A DNA stretch of 39,950 nt from Guyparkeria sp016278265 (GCF_044582145.1 NZ_JBDODO010000016.1), one strand, 5' to 3'; shown: positions 17,486 through 28,498, numbered from the stretch's first letter. A program made the numbers and translations. Notes: generated by a model not told the origin, from the sequence alone.

Positions 17486-19942
17486 ATGACCGATTCAAAC
17501 CTCGAAGACCCGAACGCGCCGCGCGAGGCCGAGAAATACGACAACCCCGTGGCCAGCCGCGAATTCCTGCTCGACCTGTTGGGCAAGCAGGATGGTCCGA
17601 TCACGCTAAATCGGCTGATCAGCGAGCTCGGCTACGACGGTGACGAGGAGCGCATCGAGGGCCTGCGTCGCCGCCTGCGCGCGATGGAGCGCGACGGCCA
17701 GGCCATTCGCAATCGCCGCGGCGGTTACATGCCGGTCAGCAAGGCCGAATTGGTGCGTGGCCGGGTAATCGGTCACCGCGACGGTTTCGGTTTCTTGGTG
17801 CCCGACGAGGGTGGTAACGACGTCTTCCTTTCGCCGCGCGTCATGCGTGCCCTGTTGCACGGCGACCGCGCCGTGGTCCAGGTGGTTGGCGAGGACCGCC
17901 GCGGCCGTCCCGAGGGCGCGCTGGTCGAGGTCATCGAGCGGGCCAATGCCGAGATCGTCGGTCGCCTGGTGATCGAGGCTGGCGTGGCATTCGTCATCCC
18001 CGACAACACCCGCATGACCCAGGACGTGCTGATCCCGATGGAGGCGCTCGGTGGGGCGAGCGACCGCCAGATCGTTCGGGTCGCGCTGGTCGAGCAACCG
18101 ACGCAACGGCACAAGCCGGTCGGCAAGATCATCGAGGTGCTGGGCGATCACATGTCGCCGGGCATGGAAATCGACGTTGCCATCCGCGCCCACGGTATTC
18201 CCCATGAGTGGCCGGAAGAGGTCGAGCGTCACATCGAGCACATGAGCGATCAGGTCGCCGAGGAAGACAAGGTCGGCCGGGTCGACCTGCGCGACGTGCC
18301 GTTGGTGACCATCGACGGTTCGGATTCCAAGGATCTCGACGACGCGGTCTTTTGTGAGCCGACTCCGAAGGGCTTCCGCCTGTTGGTGGCGATCGCGGAT
18401 GTCTCACATTACGTGCGCATCGGTTCGGCGCTTGACGAGGAAGGCTTCCGCCGCGGGACCTCGGTCTACTTCCCGGGTCGCGTGGTACCGATGCTGCCCG
18501 AGATCCTCTCGAACGGCCTCTGCTCGGTAAACCCGGACGTGGATCGCCTCTGCCTGTGCGCGGAGATGCTGATCAACAGCCAGGGTCAGATCATTCGCTC
18601 GCGTTTCTTCGAGGGCGTGATGAAGAGTCACGCGCGCCTGACCTACGACAACGTCGCGGCCATGGTGCTCGACAACGATCAGGAAGTGCGCGACGAGTTC
18701 GCCCACGTGATCAAGCCGGTCGAGGCGCTGCATGAGCTGTACAAGGTGCTGCGCGCCGAGCGCGAGTCCCGCGGGGCGATTGACTTCGACACAGTCGAGA
18801 CCAAGATCGTCTTCGGCGAGAACCGCAAAATTGAGGCGATCGTGCCCTACGAGCGCAACGACGCGCACAAGATCATCGAGGAGTGCATGATCGCGGCAAA
18901 CGTCGCCGCCGGTCGCTTCCTTGCCCGTCGCAAGATCCCGTCGCTCTACCGCGTGCACGATCGTCCGGGCGCCGAGAAGATCGACGACCTGCGCGCCGCG
19001 CTCAAGGAGAAGGGGCTGACGCTCGGCGGTGGCGACAAGCCGACCCCGGCCGACTTCAACGCCCTGATCACCGAGGCGAAGGGCCGTCCCGACTTCGCCA
19101 CCGTTCAGACCTTGCTGTTGCGCTCGCTGCAGCAGGCGGTCTACGCGCCGGACAACCTGGGTCACTTCGGTCTGGCCCACGAGCACTACGCTCACTTCAC
19201 CTCGCCGATCCGCCGTTACCCGGACCTGATGGTCCATCGCGCCATCCGGCACGTGGTGCGTACCGGTGCCGCCGAGGGCTTCCCGTACAGCCACGAGGAA
19301 ATGTTGCTGATCGGCGAGCATTGCTCGAACAATGAGCGACGTGCCGACGAGGCAACGCGCGATGCCACTGATTGGCTCAAGTGCGAGTTCATGCTCGACA
19401 AGGTCGGGAATGTCTACGAGGGCCGGGTGGCCTCCGTGTTGGGCTTCGGTCTGTTTGTCCAGCTCAAGGACTTCTACGTCGACGGCCTGCTGCACATCAC
19501 CGCCCTCAAGCGCGATTTCTATCACTTCGATCCGGTGACTGTCTCGCTCAAGGGCGAGCGCAGCGGCAAGACCTATTCGCTCAACGACACCATCCACGTG
19601 CGGGTGGCGCGCGTCGATCTGGACGAGCGCAAGATCGACTTCATGCTGCCGGATGACGAGGAAGTCGCCGATAGCGAGGACCGGTCGAGTGGCGACTCGG
19701 GTACTGAAGAAGACAAGTCGTCGACAAGCCCGGAGAGTTCGGAGAAAGGCCCGGAGAGCTCGGATGACAAGTCCGGCGACGAGGGCAGCAGTGGCGGCAA
19801 GAAACGCCGGCCGCGCCGCCGGCGCCGCCGCAAGCCCCAGGATGGGGGTGACGGCGGTCAGGATGACGGCCAGAGCGATGGTGAAGGCCAAGCCGAGAAC
19901 ACGGGCAAGGCCGACGAGTCGTCCGACGACTCGCGCAACTAA
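17486..19942 (+). CDS. rnr: Ribonuclease R
   Basis: Processive 3'-5' exoribonuclease that degrades structured RNA, rRNA and, with tmRNA, nonstop mRNA. The product is 818 residues (E. coli 813). Order: N-terminal winged-helix (~25-90), cold-shock domains (~90-230), RNB catalytic domain (~255-600) with the metal-binding DSKDLDDAVF at ~280-289, and an S1 domain (~640-715, GRVASVLGFGLFVQLKDF). The last ~95 residues are low complexity: a Ser/Asp/Glu-rich stretch, an Arg cluster (KKRRPRRRRRRKP), then another acidic Gln/Gly-rich stretch. RNase R tails are usually Lys-rich, so the mixed acidic-basic tail is unusual. rlmB follows after 11 nt. Confidence 0.97.
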   Translation: MTDSNLEDPNAPREAEKYDNPVASREFLLDLLGKQDGPITLNRLISELGYDGDEERIEGLRRRLRAMERDGQAIRNRRGGYMPVSKAELVRGRVIGHRDGFGFLVPDEGGNDVFLSPRVMRALLHGDRAVVQVVGEDRRGRPEGALVEVIERANAEIVGRLVIEAGVAFVIPDNTRMTQDVLIPMEALGGASDRQIVRVALVEQPTQRHKPVGKIIEVLGDHMSPGMEIDVAIRAHGIPHEWPEEVERHIEHMSDQVAEEDKVGRVDLRDVPLVTIDGSDSKDLDDAVFCEPTPKGFRLLVAIADVSHYVRIGSALDEEGFRRGTSVYFPGRVVPMLPEILSNGLCSVNPDVDRLCLCAEMLINSQGQIIRSRFFEGVMKSHARLTYDNVAAMVLDNDQEVRDEFAHVIKPVEALHELYKVLRAERESRGAIDFDTVETKIVFGENRKIEAIVPYERNDAHKIIEECMIAANVAAGRFLARRKIPSLYRVHDRPGAEKIDDLRAALKEKGLTLGGGDKPTPADFNALITEAKGRPDFATVQTLLLRSLQQAVYAPDNLGHFGLAHEHYAHFTSPIRRYPDLMVHRAIRHVVRTGAAEGFPYSHEEMLLIGEHCSNNERRADEATRDATDWLKCEFMLDKVGNVYEGRVASVLGFGLFVQLKDFYVDGLLHITALKRDFYHFDPVTVSLKGERSGKTYSLNDTIHVRVARVDLDERKIDFMLPDDEEVADSEDRSSGDSGTEEDKSSTSPESSEKGPESSDDKSGDEGSSGGKKRRPRRRRRRKPQDGGDGGQDDGQSDGEGQAENTGKADESSDDSRN

Positions 19943-19953
19943 TCGCCGCTGTA

Positions 19954-20724
19954 ATGGCCCGCCCCCAGGAACCGAGTTGGATCGGCGGCTTTCACGCGGT
20001 CGAGGCCGCCCTGCGTGAGCGCCCGGAGCGCATCGAGCGGGTCGCCCTGTCGGGCCGGGATGATCGCCGCGCCCGCCGCCTGCAGGCGCTAGCCGAACGG
20101 GCGGGCGTCACGGTGGAGTCGCGCGACGAGCCCTGGTTCGACAAGCTGCGCAGCGATGGGCGGCCCCTGAAACACCAGGGGGTCGCGGCACTGGTGGCCC
20201 TGAGCCAGGCCGGTGACGAGCAGGATCTCGCCGCGTTGCTCGACGGTAGCGATCAAGTGCCCCTGCTGCTCGTCCTCGATGGCGTCACCGACCCGCACAA
20301 TCTGGGTGCCTGTCTGCGCGCTGCCGAGGCGGCCGGGGTGCTCGCGGTGATCGCGCCGAAGGATCGAGCCTGCGGCCTGACGCCCGCCGCCCGTACGACC
20401 TCCGCCGGCTCGGCCGAGCGTTTGCCCTTCTTTCAGGTGACCAACCTGTCGCGCACCCTGGCCGATCTCAAGGCGCGCGGCCTGTGGATCGTCGGGGCCG
20501 CTGGCGAGGGCCCGGTCTCGCTCTACGAGAGCGATTTCGCCTGCGAGCCGGTCGCCCTGGTGATGGGGGCCGAGGGCGGCGGTCTGCGCCGTCTGACCCG
20601 TGAGCGCTGCGATCAGTTGATCCACATCCCGATGGCGCCGAGTGTCGAGAGCCTGAACGTGTCGGTGGCCTCGGCCGTCTGCCTGTTCGAGTTCCGGCGC
20701 CAGCGATTGGCGTCCGCCACCTAA
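19954..20724 (+). CDS. rlmB: 23S rRNA 2'-O-methyltransferase RlmB (SpoU/TrmH family)
   Basis: Methylates G2251 of 23S rRNA in E. coli using SAM. The product is 256 residues (E. coli 243). An N-terminal substrate-binding domain (~5-85) precedes the SPOUT knot domain. Its three motifs are LDGVTDPHNLGACLRAAE (108-125), VMGAEGGGLRRL (203-214) and IPMAPSVESLNVSVAS (225-240). The rnr-rlmB pair is conserved in Gammaproteobacteria, and the 11 nt gap indicates one transcript. No strong ribosome-binding site is seen before ATG 19954, so translation may be coupled to rnr. A close paralogue such as TrmH is less likely given the neighbour. Confidence 0.93.
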   Translation: MARPQEPSWIGGFHAVEAALRERPERIERVALSGRDDRRARRLQALAERAGVTVESRDEPWFDKLRSDGRPLKHQGVAALVALSQAGDEQDLAALLDGSDQVPLLLVLDGVTDPHNLGACLRAAEAAGVLAVIAPKDRACGLTPAARTTSAGSAERLPFFQVTNLSRTLADLKARGLWIVGAAGEGPVSLYESDFACEPVALVMGAEGGGLRRLTRERCDQLIHIPMAPSVESLNVSVASAVCLFEFRRQRLASAT

Positions 20725-20749
20725 AGCGACCGCGTCCCGGTTGCTCCCG

Positions 20750-20778
20750 TCGAAACCGGCTGACGTTTCCGGTAAAAT
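20750..20778 (+). promoter_or_regulatory. Probable promoter of the aminotransferase gene
   Basis: TCGAAA (20750-20755), a 17 nt spacer and TAAAAT (20773-20778). This gives four of six and five of six consensus bases at standard spacing, about 80 nt before the start codon at 20857. Confidence 0.5.
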
Positions 20779-20856
20779 GCCCACCGAATCATTTCAATGT
20801 GGTCCGGTGTTCCCGCGCCCGCCGGCGAACGCCTACCCAGGGAGTCAGCTGCCGTC

Positions 20857-22038
20857 ATGAACCTTTCCGACCGGGTCCGCCGGGTCCGTCCCTCACCGAC
20901 ACTCGCCGTCACCGCCAAGGCCGCCGAACTGCGTGCCGCCGGCCGCGACATCATCAGCCTCGGTGCCGGCGAACCGGACTTCGACACCCCGAAGCACATC
21001 GGTGAAGCGGGCATCCAGGCGATCCGCGACGGCTTTACCCGCTACACCGCGGTCGAGGGCATCGTCGAGCTGCGCCAGGCGATCAAGGACAAGCTCCAAA
21101 CGGAGCAGGGTCTGGAATATGGCCTGGACCAGATCATCGTCTCCACCGGCGGCAAGCAGAGCATCTTCAATCTCTGTCAGGCCCTGCTCAATCCGGGCGA
21201 CGAGGCCATCATCTCCGCGCCGTACTGGGTCTCCTACCCGGACATGGTTCGCCTGGCGGGCGGCGAGCCGGTGATTGTCTCCGCCGGCCAGGACCAGGGC
21301 TTCAAGATGACCCCGCGCCAGCTGGCGGCCGCGATCACCGACAAGACCCGCCTGGTGATGCTCAACAGCCCGTCCAACCCGACGGGCGTGGCCTATACCC
21401 GCGAAGACTGGGGCCAGCTGGCGGACGTCCTGCGCGATCACCCCGAGATCGTGATCGCCACCGACGACATGTACGAGAAGATCCTTTGGGCCGACGAGCC
21501 GTTCTCGAACATCGCCATGGTGGCGCCGGACCTGGCCCCGCGCACCGTGGTGCTCAATGGCGTGAGCAAGGCCTACGCGATGACCGGCTGGCGGATCGGC
21601 TACGCCGCCGGCCCGGCCGAGCTGATCAAGGCGATGAAGGTGCTCCAGTCGCAGAGCACCTCGGGTGCCTGTTCGATCGCCCAGAAGGCGGCCTGCGAGG
21701 CGATCGCCGGCGACCAGTCGGAGATCGATGCCATGGTGGCTGCCTTCCACGAGCGCCACGACTACGTGGTCGAGGCGCTGAACGATCTGCCGGGCGTCAC
21801 CTGCCTGCCGGGGCAGGGTGCCTTCTACAGTTTCCCCGACGTCTCGGCCGCCATGAAGGCGCTGGGCATCGCAGACGACGTCGCCTTCTCCGAGCACCTG
21901 CTCGAGGAGGCCGGTGTGGCCGTGGTGCCAGGGTCGGCCTTTGGGGCCCCGGGCCACGTTCGCCTGAGCTACGCAACCAGTCTGGACGCGTTGCGCGAGG
22001 CCATCGATCGGATCCGCGCGGTCCTGTCGGCGGCCTGA
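20857..22038 (+). CDS. Pyridoxal-phosphate aspartate aminotransferase (class I, Ib type)
   Basis: Transfers the amino group between aspartate (possibly also aromatic or prephenate substrates) and 2-oxoglutarate. The product is 393 residues, typical of the bacterial Ib subgroup. ISLGAGEPDFDTP is at ~33-45 and the substrate loop RYTAVEG at ~62-68. LNSPSNPTGVAYT (~169-181) carries the PLP-contacting Asn. The Schiff-base lysine is K238 in NGVSKAYAMTGWRIGYAAGP. The carboxylate-binding arginine lies in GHVRLSYA. Start 20857 (MNLSDRVRRVRPSPT) matches the family; an in-frame ATG at 20797 adds an unconserved extension. GGGAG lies about 13 nt upstream. Exact substrate range cannot be read from sequence. 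Confidence 0.93.
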   Translation: MNLSDRVRRVRPSPTLAVTAKAAELRAAGRDIISLGAGEPDFDTPKHIGEAGIQAIRDGFTRYTAVEGIVELRQAIKDKLQTEQGLEYGLDQIIVSTGGKQSIFNLCQALLNPGDEAIISAPYWVSYPDMVRLAGGEPVIVSAGQDQGFKMTPRQLAAAITDKTRLVMLNSPSNPTGVAYTREDWGQLADVLRDHPEIVIATDDMYEKILWADEPFSNIAMVAPDLAPRTVVLNGVSKAYAMTGWRIGYAAGPAELIKAMKVLQSQSTSGACSIAQKAACEAIAGDQSEIDAMVAAFHERHDYVVEALNDLPGVTCLPGQGAFYSFPDVSAAMKALGIADDVAFSEHLLEEAGVAVVPGSAFGAPGHVRLSYATSLDALREAIDRIRAVLSAA

Positions 22039-22125
22039 TCGAAGCCAATTTTCACGGTGGCCGGCAGGGAGGTTGGCCGCCTTTCAATGTCTGCATTTCA
22101 AGCCCTAAGGGTTGGGAGTTGACCG

Positions 22126-23172
22126 ATGGATGAGAACCGCAAGAAGGCGCTGGGCGCCGCCCTGTCGCAGATCGAACGTCAGTTCGGCAAAGGGTCAGTG
22201 ATGCGCATGAACGACGAGGGGCGACGGAATGTCCCTGTCATCAGCACCGGTTCGATCTCGCTCGATGCTGCTCTCGGTATCGGCGGATTGCCGCGTGGCC
22301 GGGTGGTCGAAATCTACGGTCCGGAGTCTTCGGGCAAGACCACGCTGACCCTGCAGACCATCGCCCAGGCACAGAAAGAAGGCGGTACCTGTGCCTTTAT
22401 CGATGCCGAGCACGCGCTGGACCCGGGGTACGCCGAGAAACTGGGCGTGAACGTCGACGACCTGCTGGTCAGCCAGCCGGACACCGGCGAGCAGGCCCTC
22501 GAGATCGCCGACATGCTGGTGCGATCCGGTGCGGTCGACGTGGTCGTGATCGATTCGGTCGCCGCCCTGGTGCCCAAGGCCGAGATCGAGGGCGAGATGG
22601 GCGACAGCCACGTCGGTCTGCAGGCACGCCTAATGAGCCAGGCGCTGCGCAAACTGTCCGGGAACATCAAACGCACTAACTGCATGGTGATGTTCATCAA
22701 TCAGATCCGCATGAAGATCGGTGTCACCTATGGCAGCCCGGAGACCACCACTGGCGGCAACGCGCTCAAGTTCTATGCCTCCGTTCGCCTCGATATCCGC
22801 CGTGTCGGCGCGGTGAAGAAGGGCGAGGAGATCATCGGTAACCAAACCCGCATCAAGGTGGTCAAGAACAAGATGGCGCCGCCGTTCAAGGTGGTCGATT
22901 GCGACATCCTCTACGGCGAGGGTATCTCGCACCTGCTCGAACTTGTCGATCTGGGTGCCAAGCACGGGATCATCCAGAAGGCAGGTGCCTGGTACTCCTA
23001 TGGCGATACCCGCATCGGCCAGGGCAAGGACAACGCGCGCCAGTTCCTCGCCGAGAACCCCAAGATGGCCGAGGAGATCGAGGTCCAGGTGCGCGAGATC
23101 ATGATGCCCAAGCCGGTCGTGGCGGAGCCCGAGCCCGAGGCCAACGAGACTCCGGTCGACGAGACCTCGTAA
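22126..23172 (+). CDS. recA: Recombinase RecA
   Basis: ATP-dependent strand-exchange protein and co-protease for LexA. The product is 348 residues (E. coli 353). Walker A GPESSGKT is at 65-72, the MAW-like segment follows, VVVIDSVAALVPKAEIEGEM carries Walker B and the L1 start, and INQIRMKIGVTYGSPETTTG covers L2. The C-terminus is acidic (EPEPEANETPVDETS), as expected for autoregulation of DNA binding. GGGAG is the ribosome-binding site. The 87 bp upstream shows no CTGT-N8-ACAG LexA box. recX follows 15 nt later. Confidence 0.99.
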   Translation: MDENRKKALGAALSQIERQFGKGSVMRMNDEGRRNVPVISTGSISLDAALGIGGLPRGRVVEIYGPESSGKTTLTLQTIAQAQKEGGTCAFIDAEHALDPGYAEKLGVNVDDLLVSQPDTGEQALEIADMLVRSGAVDVVVIDSVAALVPKAEIEGEMGDSHVGLQARLMSQALRKLSGNIKRTNCMVMFINQIRMKIGVTYGSPETTTGGNALKFYASVRLDIRRVGAVKKGEEIIGNQTRIKVVKNKMAPPFKVVDCDILYGEGISHLLELVDLGAKHGIIQKAGAWYSYGDTRIGQGKDNARQFLAENPKMAEEIEVQVREIMMPKPVVAEPEPEANETPVDETS

Positions 23173-23187
23173 GGTCGGCCACGTCCC

Positions 23188-23670
23188 GTGGATGACGAGA
23201 AACCCCGCCTGCTCGATTGCGAGAAGCGTGCGGTCGGCCTGCTTGCCCGGCGTGAGCACAGCCGGCGGGAGCTCGCCCGCAAGCTGGCCGACCGGGGTTT
23301 CACTACCGATGAAATCGAACCGACCCTCGACCGGCTGGCCGACGAAGGCTGGCAGTCGGATCAGCGCTATGCCGAAAGCCTGATCCGTGCCCGTTCGGCG
23401 CGTCGCTATGGCCCGGATCGCATCACCAACGAGTTGTCCCAGCAGGGTGTCGACGAGGCCGTGGCCGGCGCGGCCTTCGCGGCCGAGCCGCGGGATTGGG
23501 AGGCACTAGCGCGTGATCAGCTGGTCGCGCGCTTTCGTGAACCGCCCGAGGATTTCCCCGAGCGTGCCCGTCGACACCGCCACCTTGTCCGACGAGGCTT
23601 TCCGCCCGATCTCGCCCACAAGCTGGCCGGGTGGTGGCCCGATTCGGAGTCGGATCAGGGCGTTTTCTAA
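23188..23670 (+). CDS. recX: RecA regulatory protein RecX
   Basis: Binds the RecA filament and modulates its extension and activity. The product is 160 residues, all-helical, with the three-helix RecX repeats: LLARREHSRRELARKLADRG, then RLADEGWQSDQRYAESLIRAR with RRYGPDRITNELSQQGV, then a C-terminal repeat around HRHLVRRGFPPDLAHKL. The start is GTG at 23188, 15 nt after recA, and the pair is a classical operon. The signal AAGG lies rather far upstream, so RecX is probably made at a low level. Confidence 0.92.
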   Translation: MDDEKPRLLDCEKRAVGLLARREHSRRELARKLADRGFTTDEIEPTLDRLADEGWQSDQRYAESLIRARSARRYGPDRITNELSQQGVDEAVAGAAFAAEPRDWEALARDQLVARFREPPEDFPERARRHRHLVRRGFPPDLAHKLAGWWPDSESDQGVF

Positions 23671-23715
23671 ACCGCTTGTTTCGCCTGCCTCTCCATCCAT
23701 CGGAAAAGGCGTCGC

Positions 23716-23987
23716 GGGAGCCTCTGCGCGAATAGGAGTGCCGCTCTGGCCAGTCCAGCCTGCCCGCCATCAAGGCGCGAGGTTGTCGACGTGGCGGTGG
23801 TCACGTCAAGACATCGCAACGCAGAGGGCGGGCAGGCTGGGCTGGCCCCGTTGGGCACGACTTGAACCGCGCATCTGCGGCGTTACCGTTCTTGGCAAGG
23901 GAATCACCCTTTCGCGGCGAACGGATGCCTTGCATATGCCCGGTTCAAGTCGCGCAGAGCCGCGCTCCTATTCGTGCAGAGGCTCCC
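23716..23987. repeat. MITE-like palindromic element, copy 2 (recX-alaS intergenic)
   Basis: 272 bp with 23 bp terminal inverted repeats (23716-23738 and 23965-23987, 22/23), extending imperfectly to ~36 bp. Core CTCTGC(G/A)CGAATAG, as in copy 1. A nested pair lies inside (23755-23768 and 23827-23840, 14/14, with partial extension outward). No credible gene is inside. It fills most of the 366 bp recX-alaS gap. The outermost bases (GGGAG/CTCCC) differ from those of copy 1 (GGAAA/TTTCC) but are again self-complementary. Confidence 0.75.
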
Positions 23988-23992
23988 TACGC

Positions 23993-23998
23993 TACAAT
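23993..23998 (+). promoter_or_regulatory. Candidate -10 box of alaS
   Basis: TACAAT (5/6 consensus) five bases beyond the right end of the element, followed by the GC-rich discriminator CCGCGC. The predicted start is ~24005, about 32 nt before alaS. The region where a -35 must lie (e.g. TTCGTG, 23971-23976, 16 nt spacer) is inside the element's terminal repeat and matches poorly. Confidence 0.5.
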
Positions 23999-24036
23999 CC
24001 GCGCTTTGTCTTCCCGCTTCCCGAGATGGTTCGAGC

Positions 24037-26652
<2,616 letters not shown>

Positions 26653-26774
26653 ACCGGGGTGCCGGTTCGGTGTCGAACGTTCAGGAGCCGGCTGGCGGAT
26701 GAAAAAGCCAAGCAGGCGGTTTATACTGCCCGGCTGCTTTGACTTTCTCACGTCAGCGACAAGGAGCTGGTGCC

Positions 26775-26813
26775 GTGAATGCCGGTGCCAAGGAAATCAC
26801 TATATGGCGTTAA
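26775..26813 (+). CDS. Possible 12-residue leader peptide overlapping lysC
   Basis: GTG at 26775 has a near-perfect Shine-Dalgarno AAGGAG (26761-26766) 8 nt upstream and reads MNAGAKEITIWR, then TAA at 26811-26813. It overlaps the lysC start (26804) in another frame. lysC has its own AAGGAA. A role in coupling or attenuating lysC translation is only a hypothesis. There are no Lys or Thr codon runs as expected for classical attenuation by those amino acids, and the strong site may simply be chance. Confidence 0.25.
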   Translation: MNAGAKEITIWR

Positions 26814-28036
26814 TCGTACAGAAATACGGCGGTACCTCGGTCGGTACGGTCGAGCGTATCCAAGCGGTCGCCGAGCGCGTGCAGCGCTCGGTGGCCAACG
26901 GCGATTCGGTGGTCGTCGTGGTTTCGGCCATGAGTGGCGAGACCAATCGCCTGATCGGCATGGCCAACGAGATTCAGGCCGAGCCGACCCCGCGTGAACT
27001 GGATACCCTGGTCGCCACGGGCGAGCAGGTCACCATTGCGCTGCTGTCCATGGCCCTACAGGCACGCGGCCAGGATGCGCGCTCCTATACCGGCGCGCAG
27101 GTACGCATCCTCACCGACAGCACGCACACCAAGGCGCGCATTCAGTCGATCGATACCGACACGATTCGCAGTGACCTCGATGCCGGTCGCGTGGTCGTGG
27201 TTGCCGGCTTTCAGGGCGTGGACGAGCACGGCCAGATCACCACGCTCGGACGCGGCGGTTCGGATACCTCGGCCGTGGCGCTGGCCGCGGCACTCAAGGC
27301 CGACGAGTGCCAGATATACACCGACGTCGACGGCGTTTACACGACCGATCCACGTGTCGTGCCCAAGGCGCGCCGGCTGGACCGGATCACCTTCGAGGAA
27401 ATGCTGGAAATGGCCAGCCTGGGCTCGAAGGTCCTGCAGATCCGGTCGGTGGAATTTGCCGGCAAGTACAACGTGCCCATGCGGGTGCTGTCCTCGTTTC
27501 AGGATGGCCCTGGCACCCTGATTACCCTGGAGGAAGACGGCGTGGAAGAACCAGTAATTTCCGGGATCGCGTTCCACAAGGACGAGGCCCAGCTGACCAT
27601 CAAGGGCGTGCCGGACAGCCCCGGGATCGCCTACAAGATCCTCGGCCCGATCGGCGAAGCCAACATCGAAGTGGACATGATCCTGCAGAACATCGGCGCC
27701 GATGACACCACGGACTTCACGTTCACGGTGCATCGCAACGATTTCGACAAGGCCCTCAACCTGATGCGTACCACCGCCGAAGAACTGGACGCGCGTGAGG
27801 TCTCCGGCAACCACAACATCGTCAAGATTTCGCTCGTGGGTGTGGGCATGCGCTCGCACGCCGGCATTGCCTCGAAGATGTTCCGGGTGCTGGCCGAGGA
27901 GAAGATCAACATCCGCATGATCGCCACCTCCGAGATCAAGATCTCGGTCGTGATCGACGACAAGTACCTGGAGCTGGCGGTGCGTGCCCTGCACGACGCC
28001 TTCGAACTGGATACCCCGGAAGTATCCTTGAGCTGA
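26804..28036 (+). CDS. lysC: Aspartokinase
   Basis: First step of the aspartate family: ATP-dependent phosphorylation of aspartate for Lys, Thr, Met and diaminopimelate synthesis. The product is 410 residues, the length of the single-function Pseudomonas-type enzyme with no homoserine dehydrogenase fusion. The N-terminus VQKYGGTSVG is the ATP/Asp site, followed by GRGGSDTSAVALAAAL. Two C-terminal ACT domains (~265-410) probably bind Lys/Thr for feedback control. ATG 26804 (MALIVQKYGG) agrees with the family; the frame is open upstream. A TATACT at 26722-26727 may be its -10, but the -35 is weak. The alaS-lysC-csrA order is conserved in several Gammaproteobacteria. Confidence 0.96.
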   Translation: MALIVQKYGGTSVGTVERIQAVAERVQRSVANGDSVVVVVSAMSGETNRLIGMANEIQAEPTPRELDTLVATGEQVTIALLSMALQARGQDARSYTGAQVRILTDSTHTKARIQSIDTDTIRSDLDAGRVVVVAGFQGVDEHGQITTLGRGGSDTSAVALAAALKADECQIYTDVDGVYTTDPRVVPKARRLDRITFEEMLEMASLGSKVLQIRSVEFAGKYNVPMRVLSSFQDGPGTLITLEEDGVEEPVISGIAFHKDEAQLTIKGVPDSPGIAYKILGPIGEANIEVDMILQNIGADDTTDFTFTVHRNDFDKALNLMRTTAEELDAREVSGNHNIVKISLVGVGMRSHAGIASKMFRVLAEEKINIRMIATSEIKISVVIDDKYLELAVRALHDAFELDTPEVSLS

Positions 28037-28116
28037 TCGACGGTTCACAGGCTAATATCCGGCATGGCACCCGACGGAACACAGGTGGGGCCGCTAAACA
28101 CAGAGAGTGACCAGAT

Positions 28117-28314
28117 ATGTTGATTTTGACTCGCCGCATTGGTGAGGTGCTGCGCATCGGCGACGATGTCGCCATCACGGTGCTCGGCATCAAGGGAAAC
28201 CAGGTCCGAATCGGTATTGATGCGCCGAAGGATGTCTCCGTGCATCGCGAGGAAATCTATCAGCGCATCAAGAGTGAAACGGAGCAGGACGGCGAAGGCG
28301 AGTCCTCGACCTGA
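28117..28314 (+). CDS. csrA: Carbon storage regulator CsrA
   Basis: Homodimeric RNA-binding protein that recognises GGA in hairpin loops and controls translation and stability of many mRNAs. The product is 65 residues (E. coli 61). It begins MLILTRRIGEVLRIGDD, and IKGNQVRIGIDAPKDVSVHREEIYQRI holds the RNA-binding L4, R6 and R44-equivalent residues. The leader just upstream contains ACAGAGAGTGACC, a weak ribosome-binding site. Position between lysC and tRNA-Ser is conserved. The last ~10 residues (EQDGEGESST) are a variable acidic tail. Confidence 0.97.
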   Translation: MLILTRRIGEVLRIGDDVAITVLGIKGNQVRIGIDAPKDVSVHREEIYQRIKSETEQDGEGESST

Positions 28315-28457
28315 GGCAGTCCCGTCGCGACCTTTTCGCTGCTTGCCGTTTGCACGGATTTCCGGAGATCGTCCGTTCCCGAGGCGCCGTGGTTTGGCCG
28401 CGCCCGGAGGGTTCGGCCGAGCGGCGCGATGAGGCGACACGCCGCGTTTCGGCGGCA

Positions 28458-28486
28458 TTGATTCCTGTCGTCAAAGCCGCTACCAT
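28458..28486 (+). promoter_or_regulatory. Promoter of tRNA-Ser
   Basis: TTGATT (28458-28463), a 17 nt spacer and TACCAT (28481-28486), then the GC-rich discriminator GCGGCGC typical of stable-RNA promoters. The predicted start (~28493) is about 6 nt before the mature tRNA 5' end. Confidence 0.65.
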
Positions 28487-28498
28487 GCGGCGCTTGTT

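Noticed and set aside
18404..19891. 495-codon frame antisense to rnr
   Set aside because: Antisense shadow of the RNase R gene with no family resemblance.
23974..24036. Longer alaS start at 23974
   Set aside because: It would begin inside the palindromic element and before the predicted -10 box. Family N-termini begin at the 24037 methionine.
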